From Pedobacter hiemivivus (lineage in GTDB: Bacteria; Bacteroidota; Bacteroidia; Sphingobacteriales; Sphingobacteriaceae): 64,000 nt of DNA. The stretch lies in assembly GCF_004331685.1 (NCBI RefSeq), contig NZ_SJSM01000001.1, positions 740,994 through 804,993 on the forward strand, in the 5' to 3' direction. Position 1 is the stretch's first letter, and each line of letters begins with the position of its first letter. Positions 45,186 through 54,330 of this stretch are shown piece after piece. A program made the translations under genes and the position numbers. A model generated the notes under the pieces. That model had not been told where the DNA came from and made no database searches. It worked only from the letters and a program-made list of their open reading frames with translations.

Positions 45186-46565
45186 TTACCACAGCTGTTC
45201 TGGGGCTTCACCCTTTTGAATTTGTGCGGCATTAGTTAACAACATTTTTTGTTTGTCTCCCCCTTTTATAAAACTATCTTCACTAGCTTTCTTCATCATC
45301 TCTATGGCTTCCTGTTTCCGACCGATTTTAAAAAGCAAACCTGCATATACTGCTTCAGTAGAAAAATGAGGGAAATATCCTTCTGACAACTTCGCCCATA
45401 CAATAGCTTGCTCCAACATTTTAGGATCGTCTACTGTTGAATAAATAGCTTGCGCAGCATCACGTAGCTTATAAGAAAAATCGACCATATTTGAATTTGC
45501 CATGATTCTTTGCATCGAAGCCCAACTTTCCACTTTTGTAGAGTCTTCTTTTCCGCTAACAAAAGGAGCCCTCCATTTCAGATAAGCTTCTTTATCAGCG
45601 GTTATTTTAGCGGGAATATCCAATTTCAACAGTCCATTATTTACATAATCCAGTGCAGCAGGAACTAGCTTCTCTGCATTTTTAGTCCCTTTATAATAAT
45701 TCATGCTAAGCCCTTTTAAGGTTGCTTCTATTTCATCTTGCTTCATCAATTCCATTACCTTCTTTTTAGATGCTAGCATCACAGGCAACATTTGTTCCTT
45801 ATGGTTTTTAATGATTTCGGTATTAAAATACTGATGCATACCTGCATCCATTAAGCTCAAAGCATAATCATCCTTTTTCTCTATAATCCCATCGATTTCT
45901 TTATGATTTCCAACCACATAATTATAAAACTTACCTCCAGGCACAAAAGTCATGTTTGGATCAAAATCCAATACTGAAGTCAAAAAGTCCTTATTCAGAA
46001 GATCCTCCTTAGCCAACAACGGAAATACCTGTTCCAATATATCACCATTAGGCATTTTAACAACTGCTCTCTTTTTCAAGTATCCGATCAAAAAGTCTTT
46101 ATCTCTTTTGCCGGCGCTATACTCATCCTCCCAGGCTGCTAAAGGCTTTGGATCATGTTTTTCTTTAATGGCTATGCCTGCTTCATTTAAGAATATTTTC
46201 GCAGGGTTATATCCGCTAGAACGATAAATCAATACACCATCACCATTTACAAACAAATAGGTAGGAAAGGATTTTACGCCGAATTGCTTTGCAATAGCTA
46301 TTCCTTCTCCTTTTTCTGCATCTATTTTATAATTGACGAAGTTTGGATTAAAAACATCACCAACTTCCTTAAGTGGAAAAACTTCGGCTACCATTTTTTT
46401 ACATGGACCACACCAACTGGTATAAACGTCAACAAATACCAGTTTATCCTCAGCTTTGGCTTTTGCCAATACTTCCTTCCATGTACCATGATCAAAATTA
46501 ATTCCCTGAGCAAATAAAGCACCCGTTAACAACAACAGGTAGCTTAATAAAAAATATCTTTTCAT
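45186..46565 (-). CDS. Thioredoxin-fold secreted protein with long C-terminal helical region
   Basis: This 459-residue protein has a signal peptide (YLLLLTGALFAQ) and an N-terminal thioredoxin domain with active site WCGPC at Cys52/Cys55 (VFVDVYTSWCGPCKKM) and a cis-Pro loop (GVKSFPTYLFV). About 300 mostly helical residues follow, with a tetratricopeptide-like end (YFPHFSTEAVYAGLLFKIGR). It is periplasmic and probably keeps imported or secreted thiols reduced. It is the last gene of the sigma/FecR/SusCD/TlpA operon, 27 bases after the TlpA-like gene. Confidence 0.87.
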   Translation of the reverse strand: MKRYFLLSYLLLLTGALFAQGINFDHGTWKEVLAKAKAEDKLVFVDVYTSWCGPCKKMVAEVFPLKEVGDVFNPNFVNYKIDAEKGEGIAIAKQFGVKSFPTYLFVNGDGVLIYRSSGYNPAKIFLNEAGIAIKEKHDPKPLAAWEDEYSAGKRDKDFLIGYLKKRAVVKMPNGDILEQVFPLLAKEDLLNKDFLTSVLDFDPNMTFVPGGKFYNYVVGNHKEIDGIIEKKDDYALSLMDAGMHQYFNTEIIKNHKEQMLPVMLASKKKVMELMKQDEIEATLKGLSMNYYKGTKNAEKLVPAALDYVNNGLLKLDIPAKITADKEAYLKWRAPFVSGKEDSTKVESWASMQRIMANSNMVDFSYKLRDAAQAIYSTVDDPKMLEQAIVWAKLSEGYFPHFSTEAVYAGLLFKIGRKQEAIEMMKKASEDSFIKGGDKQKMLLTNAAQIQKGEAPEQLW

Positions 46566-46592
46566 TGTGTTTCTTTAAAAATTTGTGCAAAA

Positions 46593-47753
46593 TTATTTAC
46601 CAAGAAGCGTTTTCAGCTTTTCATCAATCTCCTCACCATCCCCTACGTAACGGGCAATGACTTTACCTTCTTTGTCCAATAAAATCTTGGTAGGAAAAGC
46701 GGTTACTCCATAAGCCTTAACGGCATCAAAGGTTGCTATCCCTTCATTGTTCAATACCTGTATCCAGGAAATTCCATCCTGTTGAATTGCGTCTTTCCAA
46801 ACTTTACGATTCTGTTCAAGCTTCTCTCCTTGTTCATGCGCAATACCTAAGATTTCAAACCCATCAGCTTTGTATTTATCATATAATTTTTTCAAATGCG
46901 GATGCGATGCCCGGCAAGGTCCACACCATGTTCCCCAGAAATCAAGCAATACATACTTACCTTTTAAGGTTTCTAGATTAACATCGTTTCCATTGATGTC
47001 TTTTTTCTGAAGTGGAATGGCCTGCTTTCCTATTGCAGTGGCTTCCATACTTCCAATCTTCCCAGCTATTTCCTTAGCAAAGGAGCTATTTTTAGGTCCA
47101 TTTCCCAACTTGGTGTAAGCTGCTTTCAATGCTTCAAAGCTTAAGGAATTCTGCATTCCTGAAAGAAAATACATACTGACTAAAGAGTTGGGATATTGAT
47201 TAATAAAATCAAGTTCCAGTTTTTCTGACTGAGCAGCATTGTCCTCACTTAGTTTGTAAGCCTGTTTAAAAACTACCGAATCATCCCCTGGCTTAAAATT
47301 ATCAAATGCTTTTTTTAAGGTTATCCAGCTTTGATGAGTCAGTTCATTAAGCTTAGGCTTAATAGCATCCCACTCCTTATTTGCGGTTCCACCCTCTACT
47401 TTCGCCATATACAGCATATTTGCATCTCCATTTACCACTATCTCCTCATTGGTTAGAAAGAGATTAAGAGATGGCCCCGGTATAATTCCCTGATTGCTCA
47501 TAATAACTGTGGCGGGGTTCCGACGTAGGCCAAAACTAGCCAGCGCAGGTTCGGGAACCTTACCTTTAAACAGCATCCAACCGTTCTCCTTAGTATAGTT
47601 GGTATCTATCACATATTTACCACCAGCAGCGTAAGCGAGGTATGGGGTGTAATTTTTAAAATTGCTTATTTTAACTTTTAGCGTGTATCCATCCTGGGCA
47701 TAACTACTTAGCAGGCCAAATACGAAGCACAGTATTAGAAAATATCGTTTCAT
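46593..47753 (-). CDS. DUF4369 / TlpA-family thiol-disulfide oxidoreductase
   Basis: This 386-residue protein has a signal peptide ending YAQ at residue 20, an N-terminal DUF4369-like beta domain (YTLKVKISNFKNYTPYLAYA), and a helical middle. The C-terminal AhpC/TSA-Redoxin domain has active site WGTWCGPCRASHP (Cys277, Cys280) and FPTKILLDKEGKVIARYVG. It is probably anchored in or exported to the periplasm and acts as a reductant. It lies 33 bases after a paralog of the same layout. Confidence 0.92.
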   Translation of the reverse strand: MKRYFLILCFVFGLLSSYAQDGYTLKVKISNFKNYTPYLAYAAGGKYVIDTNYTKENGWMLFKGKVPEPALASFGLRRNPATVIMSNQGIIPGPSLNLFLTNEEIVVNGDANMLYMAKVEGGTANKEWDAIKPKLNELTHQSWITLKKAFDNFKPGDDSVVFKQAYKLSEDNAAQSEKLELDFINQYPNSLVSMYFLSGMQNSLSFEALKAAYTKLGNGPKNSSFAKEIAGKIGSMEATAIGKQAIPLQKKDINGNDVNLETLKGKYVLLDFWGTWCGPCRASHPHLKKLYDKYKADGFEILGIAHEQGEKLEQNRKVWKDAIQQDGISWIQVLNNEGIATFDAVKAYGVTAFPTKILLDKEGKVIARYVGDGEEIDEKLKTLLGK

Positions 47754-47786
47754 TACTTTTTGATTGATTTAAAAATGTGATTGTGT

Positions 47787-48914
47787 TTATTTAATTAGCC
47801 TACCAAGCTCTTCCTCTAACTCTTTACCGATAAGGTTTTTAGCAAGAATCTTTCCATCCGGACCAACAAGAAAGTTCTGAGGGACGGCTTTCACATCATA
47901 GTCTGCCGCTACAGCATTTTTCCAACCTTTTAAATCACTCACATGAATCCACGGTAAACCATCAGCTGCAATGGCTTTTAACCAAGCCTCTTTTTTATTA
48001 TCTAAAGAAACTGCAATGATCTCGAAGTTTTTATCTTTAAACTTTTGATAGACTTTTAGCACATTCGGATTTTCCTGCCTGCAAGGACCACACCAACTTG
48101 CCCAGAAATCGATCAGGACGTATTTACCTTTTAAGGAAGACAAGGATACCGGAACACCCTTGGTATTGTTCTGCACAAAATCCATTGCTGGCTGACCTAT
48201 ATCTATCTTTTTCGCAGTCTTTAATCGTGCAGCCAAGTCCTTTCCTTTTACGGAATTTTGTATGCGCGGACTAAGTGCTTTAAAGAAAGGCTCGAATCTT
48301 TTCGGATCAATAACTCCACTTTTGCTCTCAACCAAATCAAGACTTACATACGAATCAGGATGCTGATAGATAAATCCATCTTCTACTTTAGTCATATCTA
48401 CTCGTATAGCACGCAATTTAGGAAAGAGCTCATCTTTTGCCTTTTCATTGTTCTCTTTAAAATACTGCCCCATTTTTTCACTAAGTGGCTTCATCTTATC
48501 CTCAAGTGGTTTCAATTGTGACTTCAACACTAAATAATCGGCTTGTGCTGCTCCACCTTTAATTAACGCAGTTTTCATATTTGAACCGGCAACGCTAAAT
48601 GCTTTATTTTCCAGAAAAAAGTCCTGTTCATCCATAGCCATCATTTTTTCCATGGTCATAGGCTCTTTATCCGCTTTCGGATCTTTTAAGGTAATTTTAG
48701 CTTTTGTCACATCTTTCACCTTACCTTTTAACAGAAAACTTCCATTCCTAACAATAGCAGAATCATTCACCTCTTTCTCGCCAGTACGATAACTAAGCAT
48801 TACTTTTTGTCCGTTTTTCACTCCAGTAAGCTTACCTTTTATAGTAAAACCTTGTTGTGCATTTGCAGAAAAGGCCAACAGACCAATTGCTGTAATAACT
48901 AGTGTCTTTAACAT
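47787..48914 (-). CDS. DUF4369 / TlpA-family thiol-disulfide oxidoreductase (paralog)
   Basis: This 375-residue protein has a signal peptide ending ANAQ, a DUF4369 domain (FTIKGKLTGVKNGQKVMLSY, GSFLLKGKVKDVTKAKITL), and a charged helical middle. The C-terminal TlpA domain has WASWCGPCRQENP (Cys275, Cys278) and VPQNFLVGPDGKILAKNLIG. It is encoded 44 bases after susD. Thiol proteins of this kind regularly follow susD in one class of Sphingobacteriaceae SusCD loci. Confidence 0.92.
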   Translation of the reverse strand: MLKTLVITAIGLLAFSANAQQGFTIKGKLTGVKNGQKVMLSYRTGEKEVNDSAIVRNGSFLLKGKVKDVTKAKITLKDPKADKEPMTMEKMMAMDEQDFFLENKAFSVAGSNMKTALIKGGAAQADYLVLKSQLKPLEDKMKPLSEKMGQYFKENNEKAKDELFPKLRAIRVDMTKVEDGFIYQHPDSYVSLDLVESKSGVIDPKRFEPFFKALSPRIQNSVKGKDLAARLKTAKKIDIGQPAMDFVQNNTKGVPVSLSSLKGKYVLIDFWASWCGPCRQENPNVLKVYQKFKDKNFEIIAVSLDNKKEAWLKAIAADGLPWIHVSDLKGWKNAVAADYDVKAVPQNFLVGPDGKILAKNLIGKELEEELGRLIK

Positions 48915-48958
48915 ATCTCTTTACAATTATTTATGAATAATATTTATGGTTTCCTTGA

Positions 48959-50401
48959 TTAAGGATTGTTTTGCATACCAGGATTGTCATTGATGAGTTT
49001 TTGAGGAAAACGCAATACAAATCTTTCTGGCTTCAAGGTAAATGTAGTGGTGATACCCGTTTCCGAATACAAAGTATGGGTATAAGTAGTCCCTACAAAT
49101 AGTGGGTCAACAGAAAGCCTCCGCATATCAAACCAACGGTAACCACAAACTGCAAATTCGCGGATACGCTCTTCAATTATAAATTTGACTAATGGTACTT
49201 TTTGCCCAACAATTACCGATGGAACATTCCAGTTATTTTCTGGCAATCTATTTTTACGTAAAGTTTCCACATCTTCTTTAGCCCCACTAAGATCATTTGT
49301 TCTTGCTTTACATTCTGCGCGAAGCAAGTATAAGTCTGGCACAACCACGCCATATTGAATGCTGCCTGGTCCAATTTTCCTTAACAGGCCAGGTTGGTAA
49401 GCCGGACCAAAAAAAGCAGTTGGCGAGTAAAAATTTAAACGTAAATCAAAAGGGTCATACAAATCAACCGTTTTTTCATTAATCACAAATTCATTATCTG
49501 AAAATGTCCAGTAATTAAACACCTGCTTTCCAAGCACATTCTCCTCATTATTAGGAACACTTGGGTACGAAGGGCCAAAAAGACCAATTGGCATAAAGGC
49601 TCCACCAGGTGCAAAAGTTTGGTTATAATCATAAAGACGAACTGGTATTGCAGCATTTGTAATGTCTGTCAAGGCCGCATTTAAATGAGGTAAGGCTTCA
49701 TTAAACTTTCCCATGAACATATACACTTTCCCTAGAATGCCTTCCCCTGCTGCTTTAGACATTCTTAAGCGATGCGTTGTTTGTTTTGGTAAGTGAGGAA
49801 TAGCAGCAACCAGATCAGTGACAATAAAATCATATACTTCCTTAACTGTAGCCCTTGTAAACTTTGTTTCCGTTACATCAGCCTTTACAACGATAGGAAA
49901 GCCTAAATCTGTAGCAGAGCTAGTTTCATTATAGGGTTTACCAAAATAATTGATCAATAAGAAATAAGTCCAAGCCCTTCCCGCCATAGCTTCAGCTTTG
50001 ATAGAAAGCTTTTCCTGCTCAGTCCCATCTGTAGCATCCGGCACCTCATTAATGATTTTATTGAACAAATAAATATTTTGCAATGGGACAACCAATTCCG
50101 AAGCATCCTCATCAGGTTCGTAGGTGACATCATTCCAACGGAAAAGACGTCCCGCTTTTAAAGATGTTCCACTAAAATAAGGCTCAACTGCAGCAACCTC
50201 ATCACCCATAGGCACCTGAGCATCTCCACCTATATTAACCAAATCAAGATTACTGAGTAATAAGTTATAGTCTGACACCTTTTGAGCAATCAGTTTTCCC
50301 TTAGGGCTAACTTCTAGAAATTCTTTTTTACAAGATACCATCCCGGTAACCAGTAAAGCAAGGACCATTACAACCCTTATATTTTTATATATCTGTTTCA
50401 T
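48959..50401 (-). CDS. SusD/RagB-type lipoprotein (redox-associated locus)
   Basis: This 480-residue protein has a lipoprotein signal with cysteine near residue 24 (LLVTGMVSCKKEF). SusD features are KAEAMAGRAWTYFLLINYFG, DLYLLRAECKARTNDLSGAK, IEERIREFAVCGYRWFDMRR and the ending FPQKLINDNPGMQNN. It is shorter than the other SusD proteins here, with fewer surface loops, as in SusD proteins outside polysaccharide loci. It pairs with the STN-type SusC encoded 13 bases upstream. Confidence 0.93.
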   Translation of the reverse strand: MKQIYKNIRVVMVLALLVTGMVSCKKEFLEVSPKGKLIAQKVSDYNLLLSNLDLVNIGGDAQVPMGDEVAAVEPYFSGTSLKAGRLFRWNDVTYEPDEDASELVVPLQNIYLFNKIINEVPDATDGTEQEKLSIKAEAMAGRAWTYFLLINYFGKPYNETSSATDLGFPIVVKADVTETKFTRATVKEVYDFIVTDLVAAIPHLPKQTTHRLRMSKAAGEGILGKVYMFMGKFNEALPHLNAALTDITNAAIPVRLYDYNQTFAPGGAFMPIGLFGPSYPSVPNNEENVLGKQVFNYWTFSDNEFVINEKTVDLYDPFDLRLNFYSPTAFFGPAYQPGLLRKIGPGSIQYGVVVPDLYLLRAECKARTNDLSGAKEDVETLRKNRLPENNWNVPSVIVGQKVPLVKFIIEERIREFAVCGYRWFDMRRLSVDPLFVGTTYTHTLYSETGITTTFTLKPERFVLRFPQKLINDNPGMQNNP

Positions 50402-50414
50402 TCCAAAGCTTTAA

Positions 50415-53400
50415 TTAAAATTTCACATTCAAACCGAACGATACTGATCCTTGATTAACTAACATGCTTCTGTAAGCATTCGTTGCCTCCTGAAATTCTG
50501 GATCAATTCCATCTTTATTGGCCTTCCATAACATCAGATTAGAAATTTGTGCACGTAAGGTAACCTGATCAGCTTTTAGTTTTTTAACCAATAATGAGGA
50601 CAAGCTATAAGACAAAGTAATATCACGCAGTTTTATGTAGGATGCGCTTACCACATTGATATCTGCGAGCGTATAATGTTCAAAATCCCTACGGGTATCA
50701 CTTAAAGATCTATCCGTCACAAATGCTGGGATATTGGTGATCAACTCATCTCCTGACTGCTTCCATCGGTTGGCAAAATCAGCATGCAGGTTTCCAGTAC
50801 GAAAGCCATTATAAAGTTGAGCGTTTTCATGATCAAGTCGCCCGGAGTAAGCACCATTTACGTCTTTCCGCATCACATGCCCCAGGTTAAATATCACGTT
50901 TGCACTTAAGCCAAAACCAGCATAATTAAACATGTTTGATACCCCCCCGTTCCAAACTGGTTGATAAGTCCCCATAAACTTGACGTCCTCAGGTTTAGCT
51001 ATATTAGGTACTTTGGTTACGGTGCCATCTGCCAGTTTAATTTGTGGATCACCAATCTGATCCAACCCAGCATATTGATAGGCAAATACAGCAAAAGCCG
51101 GATAATTAGCTACATACCGTTCCCTAACACGATCAGAAGCCAACGTAACAGGTGTTCCTAGATTTAGCTTTGTAATGGTGTTTTTATTATAAGCGATATT
51201 AAAAGTTGTGTTCCACCTAAAACTACCTTTGCTAATATTCAAAGTATTTAAGCTCAGCTCTATCCCTTTATTTTCCAGATCTCCGAGGTTACCTACTATA
51301 CTCGAGTATCCCGTAAAACCGTTGGTAGGTAAATTGCCTAATAAATTACTTGTTTTCTTTTGATATATATCGATCCCCCCGCTTAAACGGTAATTAAACA
51401 AGGCAAAGTCTAACCCTAAATTGATTGATTTGGTACTCTCCCAAGTCAACTTAGGATTGGATGGTGTAGCAATTCTTAATCCAGATCCACCTGGTAGAAA
51501 GTTACTACGCTGAGTCTGTAGAATGTCGTACGAAGCAGCAGTTCCGGGATCAGGCGAATTACCCATCAAACCATAAGTAGCTCTTAAGGCTAAACTGTTT
51601 AGCCAATCTGCCTTATTCATAAAGGCTTCTGAACTTAATAGCCATTTCCCGCCCACACTCCATACCGGTTTGTTTTGGGCAGATTTATCCAATCCAAACA
51701 AATTACTCTTGTCTATACGAAAACTACCATTTACTGAATATTTTTTATCGTAGGTGTAAGCAAGGTTGGAATAATAAGAAGTAAATCTGGTTTGACGTTC
51801 GAACTGATTAAAGCTATCGTCGGACAACAAACTTCGTCCAAAGTTATTCGGCATCACAGGTGCTAATGCCCCGGTTACACCAAGAGTTGCATAATCTACC
51901 GAAGCAAAAGTCTGTAACATTTCATTATATCCTCTTACAGTGCTACGGTTTGTCATTTCAAGCTGTTCCTGCACCTCCTGGCCAACCAGCATACTCAATT
52001 GATGCAAATCATCCTTCCATCCATTATTATAGCTAAACTGATTCCTTATGGTCCAGTTTTGCTGACTAACGTTAGCCAAAGTATATGTTCCACCTGTTTT
52101 TGGCAAACGGTAAACAGGAGTTGACGTTAAATTTGGTGCAATCGTAAACTGAACCAATTCACTTCTTACTTTATAACTCTTTGTGTCGTCGTAAATGTCT
52201 GTCTTACCACTCCTCTTAATAAACCCATAAGTCCCCTCAAATTTCAAGCCCTTCAAGAGTTTAACGTTAAGCCCTAAAATATTGCGACTGATAAAATTAT
52301 TGTTTTTAGTGTAGCCATAATTCACTTCATCAAGGGGATTATAATCCAAATTAATGCGACTCAGATTTTGATAATCAATTCTATTTTCATCGCTCAGGTA
52401 TTGCATATAAGGTATAGAAAGACTGTTACCTGCTGCATCTTTGAATAGCTGATAAGGATAAAAGTTATTATCGATAGCTATATTCCGCTTCTTGTTGTTC
52501 GTGCTATTGGTTACGTCAGTAATCAAATTTAACTGAACACGCGCTCCTAATGAAAAGTCTTGTCTTAAATTAATTTTATAATCCTTGCTATTTTCTCCAG
52601 GGCGATTACTAACCGTATTGGTATAAGCTCCTGACCCATAAAACGCATACTTATTACCACCTCCAGATAAGGATACGGTATGATTCATCAAAGAGGCATT
52701 CCGATACCAAAGATCTTTAATTTGCTGCCTGTTATTTAGGTTAGCCAAACTATCCAGACTGGTCTTAGCCTGAGCGTCGGTTAACAACCCACGGGACTGA
52801 TCATAAAGTATTCTTTCGTGAGGTGCTACACCAGTAGATGCCAAGCCTGTAAACCCTGAAGCACTAGCCCATGGATTTAATGCCGGATCAAAAAGTTCTG
52901 TTGCCGCCTGTATAAACTGTTTGCTATTTAAAGTAGGCATATAATCCAAATCAGGCTTGCCCTGAAAATTTATAAAGGCATCATAATTTACTTTTAACTT
53001 TTCTCCTTGATTCCCCTTTTTGGTAGCAATAACAATTACCCCATTAGATGCCCTCGCTCCCCATATAGAAGCGGCAGTAGCATCCTTCAGTACCGTTATA
53101 TCTGCTACATCCTGTGGATTGATGGATGAAACATCATCGATAGGAATCCCATCCACCACAAATAATGGGTTTCTATTGGTACCAACAAAGGTTCCATAAG
53201 CTTCGATACCTGCGGATTGGGGTGCAGGAATACCTATTGTAGATAAGCCACGTACCAGAAAAGGACTTTGACCAGCGCTTGGGGCATTGTTAACAGTTAA
53301 TCCCGCAACAAGTCCATCCAGCCGTTGTAAAACATTCATACTCCCCGTACGACTTTCAACAATTTTCATATCAGGTTTAGCAAATGCTCCCGCGCTTCTT

Positions 53401-54140
53401 TCTTTTGAAATGGTCTGATACCCTGTGTTTACAGTTACATTTACCTCGATCAGTTTCCCCGACTGAAGGCTCATTTTTATCAGCCCCATATCTTTAGCCA
53501 CTTTGATACGTTGTGGCATATAACCAATATAAGTGACCAGAATAAAAGCATCTTCGTCTACGTTTCTTATCAGAAACTCTCCGCTGGCATTCGTAACCGC
53601 AGCCGATTTAATTTTTTTGGCTACCAGATTAGGTCCCTCAACTTGAACAATATTGAGGCCTTGTCCCTCCTCCAAAATTAAAATTGTTGCTCCCGAAAGC
53701 GGCTTCCCTTCTTCATCTATAACCTGCCCCCTTACGTCGATTTTTTTAAAAATCTCCACAACCTTATCTATCAATGAAGCTTCTTTAGGCTTAATGATGA
53801 TGTTCCGGGCATCAATAGCATATTCCAACGCCTGTCCTTTCACTAGCTGATCCAGTACCGTTTTTAAGACTACATTTTTGAAGTCAACATCGAGTTTACG
53901 GTTTACATCTACTTTTTCATCTGCATAAAACACATGATATCCGGTTTGTTTTTTGATTTCGGTAAAAACCTCCTTTAAAGTGGCGGATTTACGGCTGTAA
54001 TTGAGTCGCTGCGCAAAACTGGACGCACTGGCTTGCGTGAGGGTCAGAATTATTATGACAGTGGTCAGCCTCATAATTAAGAATAGTTTAGCAAGTAGCC
54101 CAAATTTAGGCATACCCGAATTAAAAGCATTTTTATTCAT
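50415..54140 (-). CDS. SusC/RagA-type TonB-dependent receptor with STN signalling domain
   Basis: This 1241-residue protein has a signal peptide ending SSFAQ. An STN (secretin/TonB N-terminal) domain covers about residues 46-115 (ATLKEVFTEIKKQTGYHVFY, VVLKTVLDQLVKG). A carboxypeptidase-regulatory-like sandwich, plug (TVLKDATAASIWGARASNGV) and barrel ending SFGLNVKF follow. The STN domain is the part that contacts a FecR anti-sigma factor, and the matching FecR and ECF sigma genes are encoded immediately upstream. The receptor is therefore both transporter and sensor. The ligand is unknown; the thiol-redox genes downstream point away from a simple polysaccharide. Confidence 0.96.
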   Translation of the reverse strand: MNKNAFNSGMPKFGLLAKLFLIMRLTTVIIILTLTQASASSFAQRLNYSRKSATLKEVFTEIKKQTGYHVFYADEKVDVNRKLDVDFKNVVLKTVLDQLVKGQALEYAIDARNIIIKPKEASLIDKVVEIFKKIDVRGQVIDEEGKPLSGATILILEEGQGLNIVQVEGPNLVAKKIKSAAVTNASGEFLIRNVDEDAFILVTYIGYMPQRIKVAKDMGLIKMSLQSGKLIEVNVTVNTGYQTISKERSAGAFAKPDMKIVESRTGSMNVLQRLDGLVAGLTVNNAPSAGQSPFLVRGLSTIGIPAPQSAGIEAYGTFVGTNRNPLFVVDGIPIDDVSSINPQDVADITVLKDATAASIWGARASNGVIVIATKKGNQGEKLKVNYDAFINFQGKPDLDYMPTLNSKQFIQAATELFDPALNPWASASGFTGLASTGVAPHERILYDQSRGLLTDAQAKTSLDSLANLNNRQQIKDLWYRNASLMNHTVSLSGGGNKYAFYGSGAYTNTVSNRPGENSKDYKINLRQDFSLGARVQLNLITDVTNSTNNKKRNIAIDNNFYPYQLFKDAAGNSLSIPYMQYLSDENRIDYQNLSRINLDYNPLDEVNYGYTKNNNFISRNILGLNVKLLKGLKFEGTYGFIKRSGKTDIYDDTKSYKVRSELVQFTIAPNLTSTPVYRLPKTGGTYTLANVSQQNWTIRNQFSYNNGWKDDLHQLSMLVGQEVQEQLEMTNRSTVRGYNEMLQTFASVDYATLGVTGALAPVMPNNFGRSLLSDDSFNQFERQTRFTSYYSNLAYTYDKKYSVNGSFRIDKSNLFGLDKSAQNKPVWSVGGKWLLSSEAFMNKADWLNSLALRATYGLMGNSPDPGTAASYDILQTQRSNFLPGGSGLRIATPSNPKLTWESTKSINLGLDFALFNYRLSGGIDIYQKKTSNLLGNLPTNGFTGYSSIVGNLGDLENKGIELSLNTLNISKGSFRWNTTFNIAYNKNTITKLNLGTPVTLASDRVRERYVANYPAFAVFAYQYAGLDQIGDPQIKLADGTVTKVPNIAKPEDVKFMGTYQPVWNGGVSNMFNYAGFGLSANVIFNLGHVMRKDVNGAYSGRLDHENAQLYNGFRTGNLHADFANRWKQSGDELITNIPAFVTDRSLSDTRRDFEHYTLADINVVSASYIKLRDITLSYSLSSLLVKKLKADQVTLRAQISNLMLWKANKDGIDPEFQEATNAYRSMLVNQGSVSFGLNVKF

Positions 54141-54147
54141 ACTTTTG
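54140..54147 (+). promoter_or_regulatory. Plus-strand TAnnTTTG element facing the sigma/anti-sigma interval
   Basis: TACTTTTG on the + strand overlaps the first codon of the minus-strand susC and points into the 190-base gap toward fecR. It would start an RNA near 54153 that reaches the terminator at 54234-54269. No clear -33 TTTG is present. Confidence 0.5.
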
Positions 54148-54152
54148 AATGG

Positions 54153-54269
54153 TTTGAGTTGATCGTGAATAGTTGGTCTATTTTTTATCTCCTATGGGTA
54201 CTCACCCGTAGGGAAAGGTTTGCTCAAGCTTCCGCCGGATTGTGTTCCACCACTTTCCGGCTTTTTTTT
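54153..54269 (+). ncRNA. Candidate antisense RNA opposite the susC leader
   Basis: Between the plus-strand -7 box and a plus-strand intrinsic terminator lie about 117 bases without coding capacity. A hairpin (CCTATGGGT at 54191-54199 with ACCCGTAGG at 54204-54212) closes on the + strand with one G-U pair but has a C/A mismatch on the minus strand, which favours a plus-strand RNA. It lies opposite the 5' untranslated leader of the STN-type susC. PUL-linked cis-antisense RNAs beside susC are known in Bacteroides. The start position is an estimate. Confidence 0.5.
54234..54269 (+). terminator. Plus-strand intrinsic terminator between susC and fecR
   Basis: GCCGGA (54234-54239) pairs with TCCGGC (54256-54261), with an inner GTG/CAC pairing, and is followed directly by eight T. 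No annotated plus-strand gene precedes it. On the minus strand it would have an A run before it and no T run after. Confidence 0.75.
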
Positions 54270-54330
54270 AAGCCAACCTATTGTCGGTTATGGTAAATTT
54301 ATCATCATTTGGCTTGGTTTAGGTTTTAAT

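Noticed and set aside
54180..54330. Known riboswitch in the susC leader
   Set aside because: I compared the hairpins with cobalamin, SAM and cyclic-di-GMP riboswitch cores from memory and found no conserved box. The plus-strand RNA reading explains the terminator better.
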